Below, in pieces: positions 39,979 through 48,716 of a stretch of DNA of 64,000 bases. The stretch spans positions 27,907-91,906 of the forward strand of contig CAZKHJ010000010.1 in assembly GCA_964552675.1 (NCBI GenBank), read 5' to 3'. Under the pieces are notes generated by a model. It saw only the letters and a list, made by a program, of their open reading frames with translations. It searched no databases and had not been told where the DNA came from. Both the position numbers and the translations under genes were made by a program. Numbering within the stretch: position 1 is the stretch's first letter; each line of letters opens with the position of its first letter. The DNA comes from Sulfurimicrobium sp964552675 (GTDB lineage Bacteria; Pseudomonadota; Gammaproteobacteria; Burkholderiales; Sulfuricellaceae).

Positions 39979-40755
39979 ATGACAATTCAGCAAGTTGCGC
40001 GCGGGATCCTGGCCGCCGTTTTTTTCTGCCTGACGGCACCCGTTGCCCTGGCCGCGCCGGATGAAATCCAGGTCTACACCGAGGAAATGAACGACCCGGG
40101 CGAATTTGGTCTGGAGCTGCATGTCAATTACGCCCTCAAGGGCGCCAAAGAGGCGGGCTTTGCAGGGGAAATGCCGGGGCATCACGTGCTGCAACTTACA
40201 CCGGAATTTTCCTACGGCGTGACGAAAACCTGGGAAGCGGGGCTATACCTGCCCATCGCCATCAGCCCGGCGGGGGATATTTACAACAACGGCCTGCGCC
40301 TGCGCATGAAATACATCGCGCCACGCGAGGAAGGGACGCATTTCTTCTGGGGCTTCAACACCGAATGGGGCTACGCCACCCGGCGCGTGTCGGAAAGCTA
40401 CTGGGGAATGGAACTGCGGCCGATCATCGGCTATCGCGACGACGCTTGGCTGCTGAGTTTCAACCCGATTTTGAATCTGAATCTTTCCAGCAACGTCAGT
40501 CGCGCACCGCAGTTTGAACCGGCCCTGAAAGTCACTCATGCGGCAGGGGACGGCATCCAGGCCGGATTCGAGTATTACGGCGAGTATGGGCCGCTGCATC
40601 AGCTCCTGCCCGCAGATCAGTCCGGCCACGCACTCTATGCAGTGATGGATATTGCCAGGGGAGAGCTGGATGTAAATATCGGCATCGGGCACGGCTTCAG
40701 CGAGAGCCCGGACAAATGGGTAGCCAAGGCGATCATCGCCTTTCCGTTCAAATAG
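39979..40755 (+). CDS. Outer-membrane beta-barrel protein, likely Fur-regulated
   Basis: This 258-residue exported protein has a signal peptide ending near VALAA-PD. Amphipathic beta strands run throughout, with aromatic girdles (FFWGFNTEWGYATRR, YWGMELRPIIGYRDD). The ending, AIIAFPFK, is typical of a barrel's last strand. No TonB box or plug is present. I do not recognise a named family; related proteins are usually called hypothetical. GGAGAGG serves as ribosome-binding site. A strong Fur-box match upstream suggests a role under iron limitation, which is inference. Confidence 0.7.
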   Translation: MTIQQVARGILAAVFFCLTAPVALAAPDEIQVYTEEMNDPGEFGLELHVNYALKGAKEAGFAGEMPGHHVLQLTPEFSYGVTKTWEAGLYLPIAISPAGDIYNNGLRLRMKYIAPREEGTHFFWGFNTEWGYATRRVSESYWGMELRPIIGYRDDAWLLSFNPILNLNLSSNVSRAPQFEPALKVTHAAGDGIQAGFEYYGEYGPLHQLLPADQSGHALYAVMDIARGELDVNIGIGHGFSESPDKWVAKAIIAFPFK

Positions 40756-42604
40756 CGTCTTCCAGCGCCATTTCCAGCTCCAGCCAGTTTTCCTCAAGCT
40801 GCGCCACCCGCGCCTCCAGCGCTTCGCGGCGCTGGTTGAGGCTCTCGATCAATTGCGGGTCAGGGTCCTGGTATAAGCCGGGGTCAGCCAACTGCTCGCT
40901 GACGCCGGCCAGCCCGGCCTGGGCCTGGTGCAATTCGGCTTCAAGCTTGCCCTGTTTCGACAGCAGGGCTTTCCGGCGCGGCGCATTCTCACGCCGTGGT
41001 TTCTCCGTCACGACCGGCTTGCTGGCAGCACTCTCGGCCTGGCGCCGGGATTCCACCCAGGTCCGGTAATCCTCCAGGTCGCCATCGAAGAGCTGGGCAG
41101 TGCCATCGGCCACCAGCCACAACTCATCCGCCGTGGCCCGGATCAGGCTGCGGTCGTGGGAGACCAGCACCATCGCGCCGCCATATTCTTCCAGTGCCAG
41201 GGTCAGGGCGTCGCGCATGTCCAGATCGAGGTGGTTGGTCGGCTCGTCCAGCAGCAGCAGATGAGGCTTGCGCCACGCCAGCAGGGCCAGGGCCAGGCGG
41301 CTTTTCTCACCGCCGGAAAAGGTTGCCACCGGCCGATCCTCGGCTTCACCGGCCAAGCCGAAGCGGCCGAGAAAATTGCGCAGATCCTGGGTCGTGGCCT
41401 CGGGTGCAAGGCGCACCAGATGTTCCAGCGGGGTCGCACCGGCATCGAGATGCTCCAGCTGGTGCTGGGCAAAATAGCCGATGCGCAGTTCCGGCGCGCT
41501 TTCGCGGCTGCCCGCCGAGGGCGGTAATTCACCCACCAGCAGCTTGATCAGGGTGGACTTGCCCGCGCCATTGGGTCCGAGCAGGGCAATGCGCGCCCCC
41601 GAGCGCAGCACCAGGCTGACATTGGCCAGCAAAATCCTGTCGCCGTAACCGCAAGCGGCTTTTTCCAGCTTGAGCAGGGTATCCGGGCTGCGTTCCGGCG
41701 CCTCGATTTCCAGTTCGAAATGGCCGTGATCGACATGTGCCGGAGCAATACGCTCCAGCCGCTCCAGCGCCTTGACACGGCTTTGCGCCTGCTTGGCCTT
41801 GGTCGCCTTGGCACGGAAACGGCGGATGAAATCCTCGAGATGGGCAATTTTTGCCTGCTGCTGGGCGAATGCCTGATTCTGCTGCACGGCCCGCTCGGCC
41901 CGGGTACGCTCGAAGCCGTCATAGTCCCCGGCATAGCTGTCGATGATCCGGTCATGCACATGTGCGATGCGGTTGACGCAGGCATTGAGAAATTCGCGAT
42001 CGTGCGACACCAGCAACACACTGCCGGGATAGCGTGCAAGATACTGTTCCAGCCACAGGATGGCTTCGAGGTCGAGGTGGTTGGTAGGCTCGTCGAGCAG
42101 CAACAAATCGGCGCGGCGCATCAGCGCGCGCGCCAGGTTAAGGCGCATGCGCCAGCCGCCGGAAAAGCTCGCCACCGGGTGTTCCAGTTGCCCGGTGCCG
42201 AATCCCAGCCCATTGAGCAATTGCGCCGCGCGTGCCGGCGCGGCATAGCCCTCGATCGCCTCGAAGCGGTGCTGTGCCTCGAACCAGGCGGTGTCATGCA
42301 CCTCCCGCGCCAGAGCCTGCTCCAGCTGGCGCAACTCGGTATCGCCATCGAGCACGAAGGCCAGCGCGGGGCGCTCCGAATTGGCGATTTCCTGTTCCAC
42401 GAAGGCCAGCGTCTTGCCCTGCTGCAGGGCAATCTCGCCGCCATCGGGCTTGATCTCGCCGCGAATCAGGCGGAACAGGGTGGATTTGCCGCAGCCGTTC
42501 TTGCCAACCAGCCCTACGCGCTGCTCGGCAAAGATCTGGAGACTGGCATTCTGAAAAAGCGGGGTGCCGTGCTGGAAATAGACCAGATTCTGAATCGATA
42601 ACAT
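40748..42604 (-). CDS. yheS: ABC-F family ATPase, YheS-like
   Basis: This 618-residue soluble protein has two ABC cassettes: GKNGCGKST near residue 37 with SFSGGWRMRLNLARALM and LLLLDEPTNHLDL, and GPNGAGKSTLIKLL near residue 345 with TFSGGEKSRLALALL and LLLLDEPTNHLDL. Between them lies the ABC-F linker with an arginine-rich helical stretch (IRRFRAKATKAKQAQSRVKAL), and the C-terminus is a coiled coil. There are no transmembrane segments. ABC-F proteins act on the ribosome E site. It overlaps the convergent outer-membrane gene by 8 bases. Confidence 0.93.
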   Translation of the reverse strand: MLSIQNLVYFQHGTPLFQNASLQIFAEQRVGLVGKNGCGKSTLFRLIRGEIKPDGGEIALQQGKTLAFVEQEIANSERPALAFVLDGDTELRQLEQALAREVHDTAWFEAQHRFEAIEGYAAPARAAQLLNGLGFGTGQLEHPVASFSGGWRMRLNLARALMRRADLLLLDEPTNHLDLEAILWLEQYLARYPGSVLLVSHDREFLNACVNRIAHVHDRIIDSYAGDYDGFERTRAERAVQQNQAFAQQQAKIAHLEDFIRRFRAKATKAKQAQSRVKALERLERIAPAHVDHGHFELEIEAPERSPDTLLKLEKAACGYGDRILLANVSLVLRSGARIALLGPNGAGKSTLIKLLVGELPPSAGSRESAPELRIGYFAQHQLEHLDAGATPLEHLVRLAPEATTQDLRNFLGRFGLAGEAEDRPVATFSGGEKSRLALALLAWRKPHLLLLDEPTNHLDLDMRDALTLALEEYGGAMVLVSHDRSLIRATADELWLVADGTAQLFDGDLEDYRTWVESRRQAESAASKPVVTEKPRRENAPRRKALLSKQGKLEAELHQAQAGLAGVSEQLADPGLYQDPDPQLIESLNQRREALEARVAQLEENWLELEMALEDAI

Positions 42605-42610
42605 GGCACG

Positions 42611-42619
42611 ATAATACCA
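42611..42619 (-). promoter_or_regulatory. Extended -10 promoter (TGG TATTAT), possibly leaderless
   Basis: On the minus strand TGGTATTAT ends 6 bases before the ATG of the ABC-F gene at 42604. No ribosome-binding site is present in that space. The arrangement repeats that at 7378 and 9374. Confidence 0.45.
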
Positions 42620-42666
42620 GAATGGGCTAGTATGGCGCCGGTTGTACGATCATGGGAACAAGCACG

Positions 42667-43245
42667 ATGAACAGGATTTACGTCTGGGACCTGCCCACCC
42701 GGCTGTTTCACTGGGGGCTGGTAGGGCTGGTGGCTTTTCAGTGGCTCAGCGGCGAACTGGAAGATAAATGGATGGAGCTTCATCTGCTTGGCGGCTATGC
42801 CGTCCTCGCCTTGGTGGGATTCCGCCTGCTGTGGGGATTCACCGGCAGCACCTACTCCCGTTTCAGTGAATTCCTGCACGGCATCAGACCGACTTTGGCC
42901 TACGCCCGGGCACTGCGCGACAATACCGCGCCACGCTATCTAGGCCACAACCCGCTGGGAGCATGGATGATCATGACGTTGCTCGCCACGCTGGTGCTGA
43001 TGGGCATCACCGGCCTGTTTGCCAGTGACGATGTGATGAGTGGCGGGCCGCTGCGGCATCTGGTATCCGAGCAGGCGGGTGAAATACTGACTGAGCTCCA
43101 CGAGGGCATTTTTGGCGTGCTGCAAACCCTGGTAGTGGTGCATGTTGCCTCAATCGTGGCACACCGCCTGTTCAAGGGTGAAGATCTGGTCAGGCCGATG
43201 CTGACCGGTTACAAGGATTCCAGCGAGGCGTCAAAGAAACAGTAA
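42667..43245 (+). CDS. Cytochrome b561 / hydrogenase-type b-heme membrane protein
   Basis: This 192-residue protein has four transmembrane helices of the cytochrome b561 (bacterial/Ni-hydrogenase) superfamily. Heme-ligand candidates are His in TRLFHWGLV, His in MELHLLGGYA, His in ELHEGIFG and His in VVVHVASIVAHRLF. It would pass electrons between quinone and a small c-type cytochrome, but no partner is encoded beside it. The start at 42667 has GGGAAC upstream; 42652 is an alternative ATG. Its 3' end overlaps the convergent GGDEF gene by 37 bases. Confidence 0.87.
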   Translation: MNRIYVWDLPTRLFHWGLVGLVAFQWLSGELEDKWMELHLLGGYAVLALVGFRLLWGFTGSTYSRFSEFLHGIRPTLAYARALRDNTAPRYLGHNPLGAWMIMTLLATLVLMGITGLFASDDVMSGGPLRHLVSEQAGEILTELHEGIFGVLQTLVVVHVASIVAHRLFKGEDLVRPMLTGYKDSSEASKKQ

Positions 43246-46200
43246 TTGTTGCGCCCCCGCTGTTTGGCCTCGTACATCGCATTGTCGGCAAGCCTCACCA
43301 GCTTGTCGCAATCCTCGGTATCCAGCGGATACAGGGCGATGCCGATGCTGGTGCTGGTATGCAGCGCGTGCCCGTCGAGCGCGAAGGGCTCAGCAAACAC
43401 GGCAATGATCTTGTTCGCCACGACGGCGACCCCCTCCCGGTCCGGCACCAGGGGCAACAGCACCGTGAATTCGTCCCCGCCCAGCCGTGCCACGGTATCG
43501 CTCTCGCGCACGCAAGCCCGGATGCGGCGCGCCACCTCCTGCAGCAACAAATCGCCGATATGGTGGCCGAGGGTGTCATTCACGGTCTTGAAGCGATCCA
43601 GGTCGAGGAACATCAGCGCGGACAGATGATGGCAGCGCTTTGCCTGAACCAGAACCTGGGTCAGGCGGTCGTAGAACAGGACTCGATTGGGCAGATCGGT
43701 AAGCGCATCATGATGGGCAAGGTGCTGGATTTGCGCCTCGGTAGCCTTCTGCGCCGTAATGTCTTCCAGGATCGAGATGAAGTGGCTGACCTCCCCGCTC
43801 GCATCACGAATTGGCGTGATGGTTTGCTGTACCGTGAACTCCGAGCCATCCTTGCGCTTCTCCACGGTTTCGCTGCTCCACACCTCGCCCCGGGTAATGG
43901 TCTGCCATAACTTGTGGTAGTAATCCGCGCCCTGCTTGCCGGACTTGATGATGCGCGGAGTCTCCCCCAGCGCCTCCTGTGCCAAATAGCCGGTGAGGCG
44001 GCTGAAGGACTGGTTCAGCCATTGGATGCGGCCGCGCCGGTCGGTGATGAACACGCCATTGCCGGCGGAAGCCAGAGCCGTACCGAGCAGCCGCAACTGC
44101 TGCTGGTCCATGGCCATTTCCAGCGCGATGCAGATGCGCCCGGCAATCATGCCCAGACGCTGCACCGTGGCGGGATCGTCGAAGCTGTGTTCATGGCGGG
44201 AATACAGGGTAAAAGCGCCATACACCTCGCCGCGAATGATGAGCGGAATGCCGGTGATGGCCTTCAGGCCGAAACGTGCCGCCGCCTCACGCCATGGCAG
44301 AAAACCAGGGTCGGCATAGCGGAACACCTGGGCCTGGCCGAGGCGGATGGTCTGCCCGGCAGGGCCGTGGCCCTGGGGCGTGTCATCCCAGCGTACGCCG
44401 ATTTTTTCCAACTCCAGGCGATAGTCCTGCTCCGGCCCGGCACTGGCGGCGATGGAGATTTTACCCCCCACTTCCTTGCGGCCAATCCAGACGAACTGGT
44501 AAGCCAGCAGGCGCGCCACCTCCGCGCAGATGAATTCGAGCAGATCGGGCAGCGGCAAGCCGCGCAGCACCTGCTGGTCGATTTCCTTGAACAGCTCATC
44601 CAGCGCCTGCAATTGCGCACGCTCGGTCACGTCGGCGGCATACACCGCCACCGCCACGACCTTGCCGTCCGCATTGAAAACCGGGTAACTGACGCTCTCG
44701 AACACGATGCCATTGCGCTCGTCCTTGAGATGGAACGGCTGGCCGGTCTGGAAAAGCTGCTGGATCAGCGGCTTGCGACGTTTCGCCACCTCGGGGGGGA
44801 TGGCATCGAAAAAGCGCCTGCCAACCAGCTGTTCCGGGGTAAACCCTAGCCGTTTGGCGCCGATTTCGTTGACCGCCAGCACGGTGCCATTCTCGTCCAG
44901 CAGCATGGCCGTTTCCGCCGTGGCATTGAGCAGGGCGCGGGCCGTTTCCTCACTCTGGCGCAGGGCCGCCTCGGCCTGCTTGCGCTGGGAAATGTCGCGC
45001 ACCATGCTGATCACTGCCGGCTGGCCGCCAAATTCGATCACCCGGCAATTGATTTCCACCGGAAACTCCCGCCCGGCGCGTGTCACATGGGCGGATTCAA
45101 ACGTCAGGTGGCCCTGCTCAAACAGTTGCCTGGTCCGTTCCGGCACCAGAGCGCCAAACTGTGGCGTGTCAATGTCGGCAGGTGACAGCCGCAACAGCTC
45201 CTCACGGCTGTAACCCAGGCGCTCGCAAGCAACCTGGTTGACCTCAATGAAACGCCCCGCCGGGCCGACAATGAAAATCGCATCGGCAGCCGTATCGAAC
45301 AGCATATGAAACCTGGCCTCGGCACCCAGCCGCTCGGTTTCTGCCCGCTTGCGCGCGGTCACGTCGGCCAGGGTCAGCAGCAATCCCTCGATCCTGCCGT
45401 TCTCATCCTTGACCGGCGTAAGGCTCCAGTCCCAGTAGGTCACCTCCCGTTCGGGCAGGCCCGGGTACTCGAATGGCTTGGCATAAGCAACATAGGACTC
45501 ACCGCTTTCAAGTACATGCCGGAAAATGGCCTCATTTTCTGCATCGGGATAAAGCGCAAAATGGTTCTTGCCGACAAAAAAATCCGGGCTGCGCTGCTGG
45601 TCGGCAGCGGCATAATTTTCATTGACGCGAATGAAATTGAAACTGGCGTCAAGATAGGCGACCAGCACATGGATATTGGAAAAAATCCGTTCCATGAGCT
45701 GATTGGTCAATTTCAGTTCATGCGCCGCAACACGGTAGCGCTGTTCGCTCAGGGTCAGTGCTTCGCCCTTGCGGTTCAGGTAGACCCCCAGGGCAAAAAA
45801 CATGGCCATCACCACGGCCACCCATGCCAGCGCCAGCAGCGCGGTCAGCAAACTCTCGCCATAATGGCCGAACCCCAGGCCCACGATGGCCAGCAGAATC
45901 AGCCCGTTGGGCACCAGCAGCACCACCGGCACAATGAAGCGCAGCAACGCCCCGCCGGGGCCCTTGCTGAGCAGGATGGCCGCCAGCCCCTGGTTGGGGC
46001 GCAGGAGCAGTGTGCCAGCGCCCAGCAGCAGAAAGCACAATGCTGCCGGCAAAGCCATGCCCGGCGCTGCCGTTCCGGCAGGCCATGCTCCCAGGCCGAT
46101 CAGGGCCTGGAGCCCCAGCGCCATCACTGCCAGGGCTAATGCCTGGGCAAAATAGGTGCGGGTGCCGCCAGCGCCCGCCAGGATCAGCAGCGCCGCACCC

Positions 46201-46595
46201 AGCAGGGCAAACGCCAATGTCGCATGAGGCAACATGCGCACTGCGCCGTGTGCGGGAGCGGCCAGAAACAGCTGCACTACCCCCTCCTGGAAGCCGGAAC
46301 TGAAATGGAGCCAGGTTTCCATCAGGCCCAGCACGCCCATCAGCAACACCATGGCTGCCAGCAACGCAGCCAGCGGCATCAGCCGCCGCAAATGCAGCAG
46401 CCATAGCGAGATGCCCGCCACCAGCAAGAGCAAGGCAGTGGAAACCGGAGTGGGAGGGGCATCCACCAGAAAGGCGGCGAGCAGGGGTATTTCCAGCGCC
46501 CAGCCTAGCAGCACCAGGCCGCTGAACAGGGCGCTCAGGCCGCAGGCAAGGGCAACCAGGCGAGAGGAAAAGATTGTTGCTGCATTAGCGGCCAT
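43209..46595 (-). CDS. Membrane diguanylate cyclase with PAS and GAF sensor domains
   Basis: This 1128-residue protein has about eight transmembrane helices in residues 1-275. Three PAS domains follow (about 300-415, 425-545, 550-670), then a GAF domain (about 680-840), a fourth PAS (about 850-970) and a C-terminal GGDEF domain. The cyclase active site is intact (ARLGGDEFTVLLP), and an RxxD inhibitory site (RESD) lies five residues before it, so product feedback is expected. No EAL domain is present. The input signal is unknown. The gene is downstream of regBA on the same strand but has its own -10 element. Confidence 0.93.
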   Translation of the reverse strand: MAANAATIFSSRLVALACGLSALFSGLVLLGWALEIPLLAAFLVDAPPTPVSTALLLLVAGISLWLLHLRRLMPLAALLAAMVLLMGVLGLMETWLHFSSGFQEGVVQLFLAAPAHGAVRMLPHATLAFALLGAALLILAGAGGTRTYFAQALALAVMALGLQALIGLGAWPAGTAAPGMALPAALCFLLLGAGTLLLRPNQGLAAILLSKGPGGALLRFIVPVVLLVPNGLILLAIVGLGFGHYGESLLTALLALAWVAVVMAMFFALGVYLNRKGEALTLSEQRYRVAAHELKLTNQLMERIFSNIHVLVAYLDASFNFIRVNENYAAADQQRSPDFFVGKNHFALYPDAENEAIFRHVLESGESYVAYAKPFEYPGLPEREVTYWDWSLTPVKDENGRIEGLLLTLADVTARKRAETERLGAEARFHMLFDTAADAIFIVGPAGRFIEVNQVACERLGYSREELLRLSPADIDTPQFGALVPERTRQLFEQGHLTFESAHVTRAGREFPVEINCRVIEFGGQPAVISMVRDISQRKQAEAALRQSEETARALLNATAETAMLLDENGTVLAVNEIGAKRLGFTPEQLVGRRFFDAIPPEVAKRRKPLIQQLFQTGQPFHLKDERNGIVFESVSYPVFNADGKVVAVAVYAADVTERAQLQALDELFKEIDQQVLRGLPLPDLLEFICAEVARLLAYQFVWIGRKEVGGKISIAASAGPEQDYRLELEKIGVRWDDTPQGHGPAGQTIRLGQAQVFRYADPGFLPWREAAARFGLKAITGIPLIIRGEVYGAFTLYSRHEHSFDDPATVQRLGMIAGRICIALEMAMDQQQLRLLGTALASAGNGVFITDRRGRIQWLNQSFSRLTGYLAQEALGETPRIIKSGKQGADYYHKLWQTITRGEVWSSETVEKRKDGSEFTVQQTITPIRDASGEVSHFISILEDITAQKATEAQIQHLAHHDALTDLPNRVLFYDRLTQVLVQAKRCHHLSALMFLDLDRFKTVNDTLGHHIGDLLLQEVARRIRACVRESDTVARLGGDEFTVLLPLVPDREGVAVVANKIIAVFAEPFALDGHALHTSTSIGIALYPLDTEDCDKLVRLADNAMYEAKQRGRNNYCFFDASLESL

Positions 46596-46666
46596 GCATT
46601 ACTCCGGACAGGGAGGGGCAGCGGAAATCAATCTACGGTGCAGGGATGGGGAACCGCTTAGGCAGG

Positions 46667-46672
46667 ATTATA
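46667..46672 (-). promoter_or_regulatory. -10 element TATAAT of the diguanylate cyclase gene, within an inverted repeat region
   Basis: On the minus strand TATAAT at 46672-46667 would start transcription about 65 bases before the ATG at 46595. It directly follows a perfect 7-bp inverted repeat (ATACCGC/GCGGTAT, 46670-46684) that ends two bases before the regA stop codon. No good -35 is visible. Confidence 0.4.
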
Positions 46673-46686
46673 CCGCGGCGGTATCC

Positions 46687-47244
46687 CTATTCGCGCACCG
46701 GATGTTTCGACAGCTTGCGCTGCAGCGTGCGGCGGTGCATCTTGAGCGCCCGCGCAGTAGCCGAGATGTTGCCCTGGTGTTCATTCAGCACCCGCTGGAT
46801 ATGCTCCCATTCGAGGCGATCAACCGACAGCGGCTGCGGCGTAACCGGCATCTCCTCGTCGCCGCCCTCGCGTTCGAACGCGGCAATGATCTGGTCCGCA
46901 TCAGCGGGCTTGGCAAGGTAGTGAGTTGCGCCCAGCTTGATGGCCTCCACCGCCGTGGCAATGCTGGCGAAACCGGTCAGCATGACGATGCGGGTTTCCT
47001 CATCCAGTTCCTTCAGCCGCTTGACCAGCACCAGCCCGGAGGGGCCGGGCATTTTCAGATCAACCACGGCATATTCGGGCGCATTCTCCTCGGCCAGGAG
47101 CAGTGCTGCATCCACGTCTTGTGCCACACTCACGTCGAAACCGCGTTTGGTGAGCGCCTTGCTCAGGACGCGGCGGAAGGTTTCGTCATCGTCCACCAGC
47201 AGCAGGCTGGGACGGTCATCATTGGCCGGGTTGTGGGATGTCAT
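46687..47244 (-). CDS. regA: Redox response regulator RegA/ActR/PrrA type
   Basis: This 185-residue response regulator has a receiver domain with the acidic pair LLVDDDE, phosphoacceptor Asp62 in VVDLKMPGPSG, a conserved Thr in VMLTGFAS and Lys in LAKPADADQ. The C-terminal Fis-type helix-turn-helix reads RVLNEHQGNISATARALKMHRRTLQRKL, the near-invariant DNA-reading helix of the RegA family. RegA regulators switch respiration, carbon and nitrogen genes with redox state. Its ATG overlaps the regB stop by four bases. Confidence 0.95.
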   Translation of the reverse strand: MTSHNPANDDRPSLLLVDDDETFRRVLSKALTKRGFDVSVAQDVDAALLLAEENAPEYAVVDLKMPGPSGLVLVKRLKELDEETRIVMLTGFASIATAVEAIKLGATHYLAKPADADQIIAAFEREGGDEEMPVTPQPLSVDRLEWEHIQRVLNEHQGNISATARALKMHRRTLQRKLSKHPVRE

Positions 47245-48515
47245 GCTGAGCCTTTCAGTAGTTTGGTCAGGGGCAGGCGCACTTCGGTTACGGCGCCGCC
47301 ATCCTCGCGGTTGAGCAATGCCACCTTGCCGCCCAGGCGTTCGATCGTGGCGTTGGACAAAAACAGGCCGATACCGGTGCCATGGCCCTTGGTCGTGAAG
47401 AAAGGCTGCCCGGCGCGCCGTTCCGCCTCGGGCGACAGGCCGGGACCGCGGTCAAGGATGCGCAGGCGGATTTCCGCCTCGTCCCAATGGCCCTCGATCT
47501 CCACGCTGTCGGGCGAGGCATCGGCGGCATTGTTGAGCAGATTGAGCAGCGCCTGGCCCAGCGTCAGATCCGCCGTGATGTGTGGCGCAGGACGGGGGCC
47601 ATGCCATGCTGCCGTTGCCGTCACGCCGGGCCGCATCAGGCGCCATTTTTCCAGCACCTCATCAAAATAGGCATCCAGCGCCACGCCAGCCGCATCTTCC
47701 AGTCGCGCCTGGCCAGCGGAAGCAAGCAGGCTGGAAAGAATACGCTTGCAACTGTCGACCTGCTCGCGCAGTACCTGCAAATCCTCTGCCAGCCCAGGGT
47801 TCTCGCCATATTCGCGCTGCAGTTCGCGCGTCACCACCGCCATGGTGGAAAGCGGGGTTCCCAGTTCATGCGCCGCCCCCGCCGCCAGCGTGCCCAGTGC
47901 GATGATGCGCTCATTGCGCAGGGTTTCCTCGCGCGCCACGGCAAGCTGGTGATCGCGCTCCCGGATGGCATGGCTCATGCGCACCACAAAAAAAGCGATG
48001 AGAAAGGCGCTGAGCACGAATGTCAGCCACATGCCGGTCAGGTGGAGATATATCGCCGTGCTGTAATCGCCGTTTTTTGGCATCAGCGGATGGTAGTTGA
48101 ACATCAGCAAGGTGTAGCAGCTGGTGGTGAAACCCGCCATGGCCCAGGTATAAGCGGCGGGAAGGGTGATGGCAGCGATGACCAGAGGCACCAGATAGAA
48201 GGATACCAGCGGGTTGGTCGAACCGCCGGCGTAATACAGCAGCACCGTGATGGCAAAAACGTCCACCAGCAACTGGGCGAAAAACTCGCCATCCGTCACC
48301 GGCCAGGGCTGGCGCAAGCGCCACCAGGTCAGCAGGTTGACCAGCGCCAGCGCCCCGATCACCGCAGCAATGGGGAGTTCGGGCAAGGGCAGCGCCAACA
48401 CCCGCCGAGCCAGCACCACAACCAGAGCCAGGGCGCCAATCTCGATGCTGCGCAACAGAAACACGCGCCGCAAATTGCTGGCAGAGGGCATGAGCGGAGG
48501 GGAAGAAGTCTGCAT
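47241..48515 (-). CDS. regB: Redox-sensing histidine kinase RegB/PrrB type
   Basis: This 424-residue membrane kinase has six transmembrane helices in residues 20-185. They include the ubiquinone-sensing motif AGGSTNPLVSF at about 96-106 (family consensus GGxxNPF). The phosphoacceptor is His216 in GAAHELGTPLSTM. The redox-active cysteine expected in RegB corresponds to Cys256 in EQVDSCKRIL. ATP-binding boxes follow (LLNLLNNAADASP, LDRGPGLSP, GHGTGIGLFLSNATIERLGG). The frame reaches back to 48707, but the ATG at 48515 is the family start. It is divergent from the copper-receptor gene. Confidence 0.95.
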   Translation of the reverse strand: MQTSSPPLMPSASNLRRVFLLRSIEIGALALVVVLARRVLALPLPELPIAAVIGALALVNLLTWWRLRQPWPVTDGEFFAQLLVDVFAITVLLYYAGGSTNPLVSFYLVPLVIAAITLPAAYTWAMAGFTTSCYTLLMFNYHPLMPKNGDYSTAIYLHLTGMWLTFVLSAFLIAFFVVRMSHAIRERDHQLAVAREETLRNERIIALGTLAAGAAHELGTPLSTMAVVTRELQREYGENPGLAEDLQVLREQVDSCKRILSSLLASAGQARLEDAAGVALDAYFDEVLEKWRLMRPGVTATAAWHGPRPAPHITADLTLGQALLNLLNNAADASPDSVEIEGHWDEAEIRLRILDRGPGLSPEAERRAGQPFFTTKGHGTGIGLFLSNATIERLGGKVALLNREDGGAVTEVRLPLTKLLKGSA

Positions 48516-48600
48516 TTCTGGATAAATCCGGCTTGGCTTGCCCGTGATTATTACCCATCGCCATGCCCTTTGCCACGTCCCTTGCAAGCGGCGCGACGTT

Positions 48601-48652
48601 TTGTCGCGCGGCAATCGGTCACATTTCTGGCGCAGCCAATTCCCCTTACCAT
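48601..48652 (+). promoter_or_regulatory. Shared operator and promoter element, copy 1
   Basis: TTGTCGCGCGGCAA (48601-48614, 13 of 14 palindromic) is followed by CATTTC at 48622 and TACCAT at 48647-48652. The same three elements, at identical distances, occur upstream of the second TonB receptor at 51198. TACCAT would serve as -10, which places the palindrome centre about 50 bases before the start of transcription, a normal activator position. Confidence 0.65.
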
Positions 48653-48716
48653 CCCTGGCAACGCATATCGGGACAAATCCATCCCGATTGAACACAGATT
48701 CAACCACGGGAGCTTC

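Noticed and set aside
47382..48716. Long N-terminal extension of the copper receptor frame
   Set aside because: It lies antisense to regB; the receptor's signal peptide begins at 48717.
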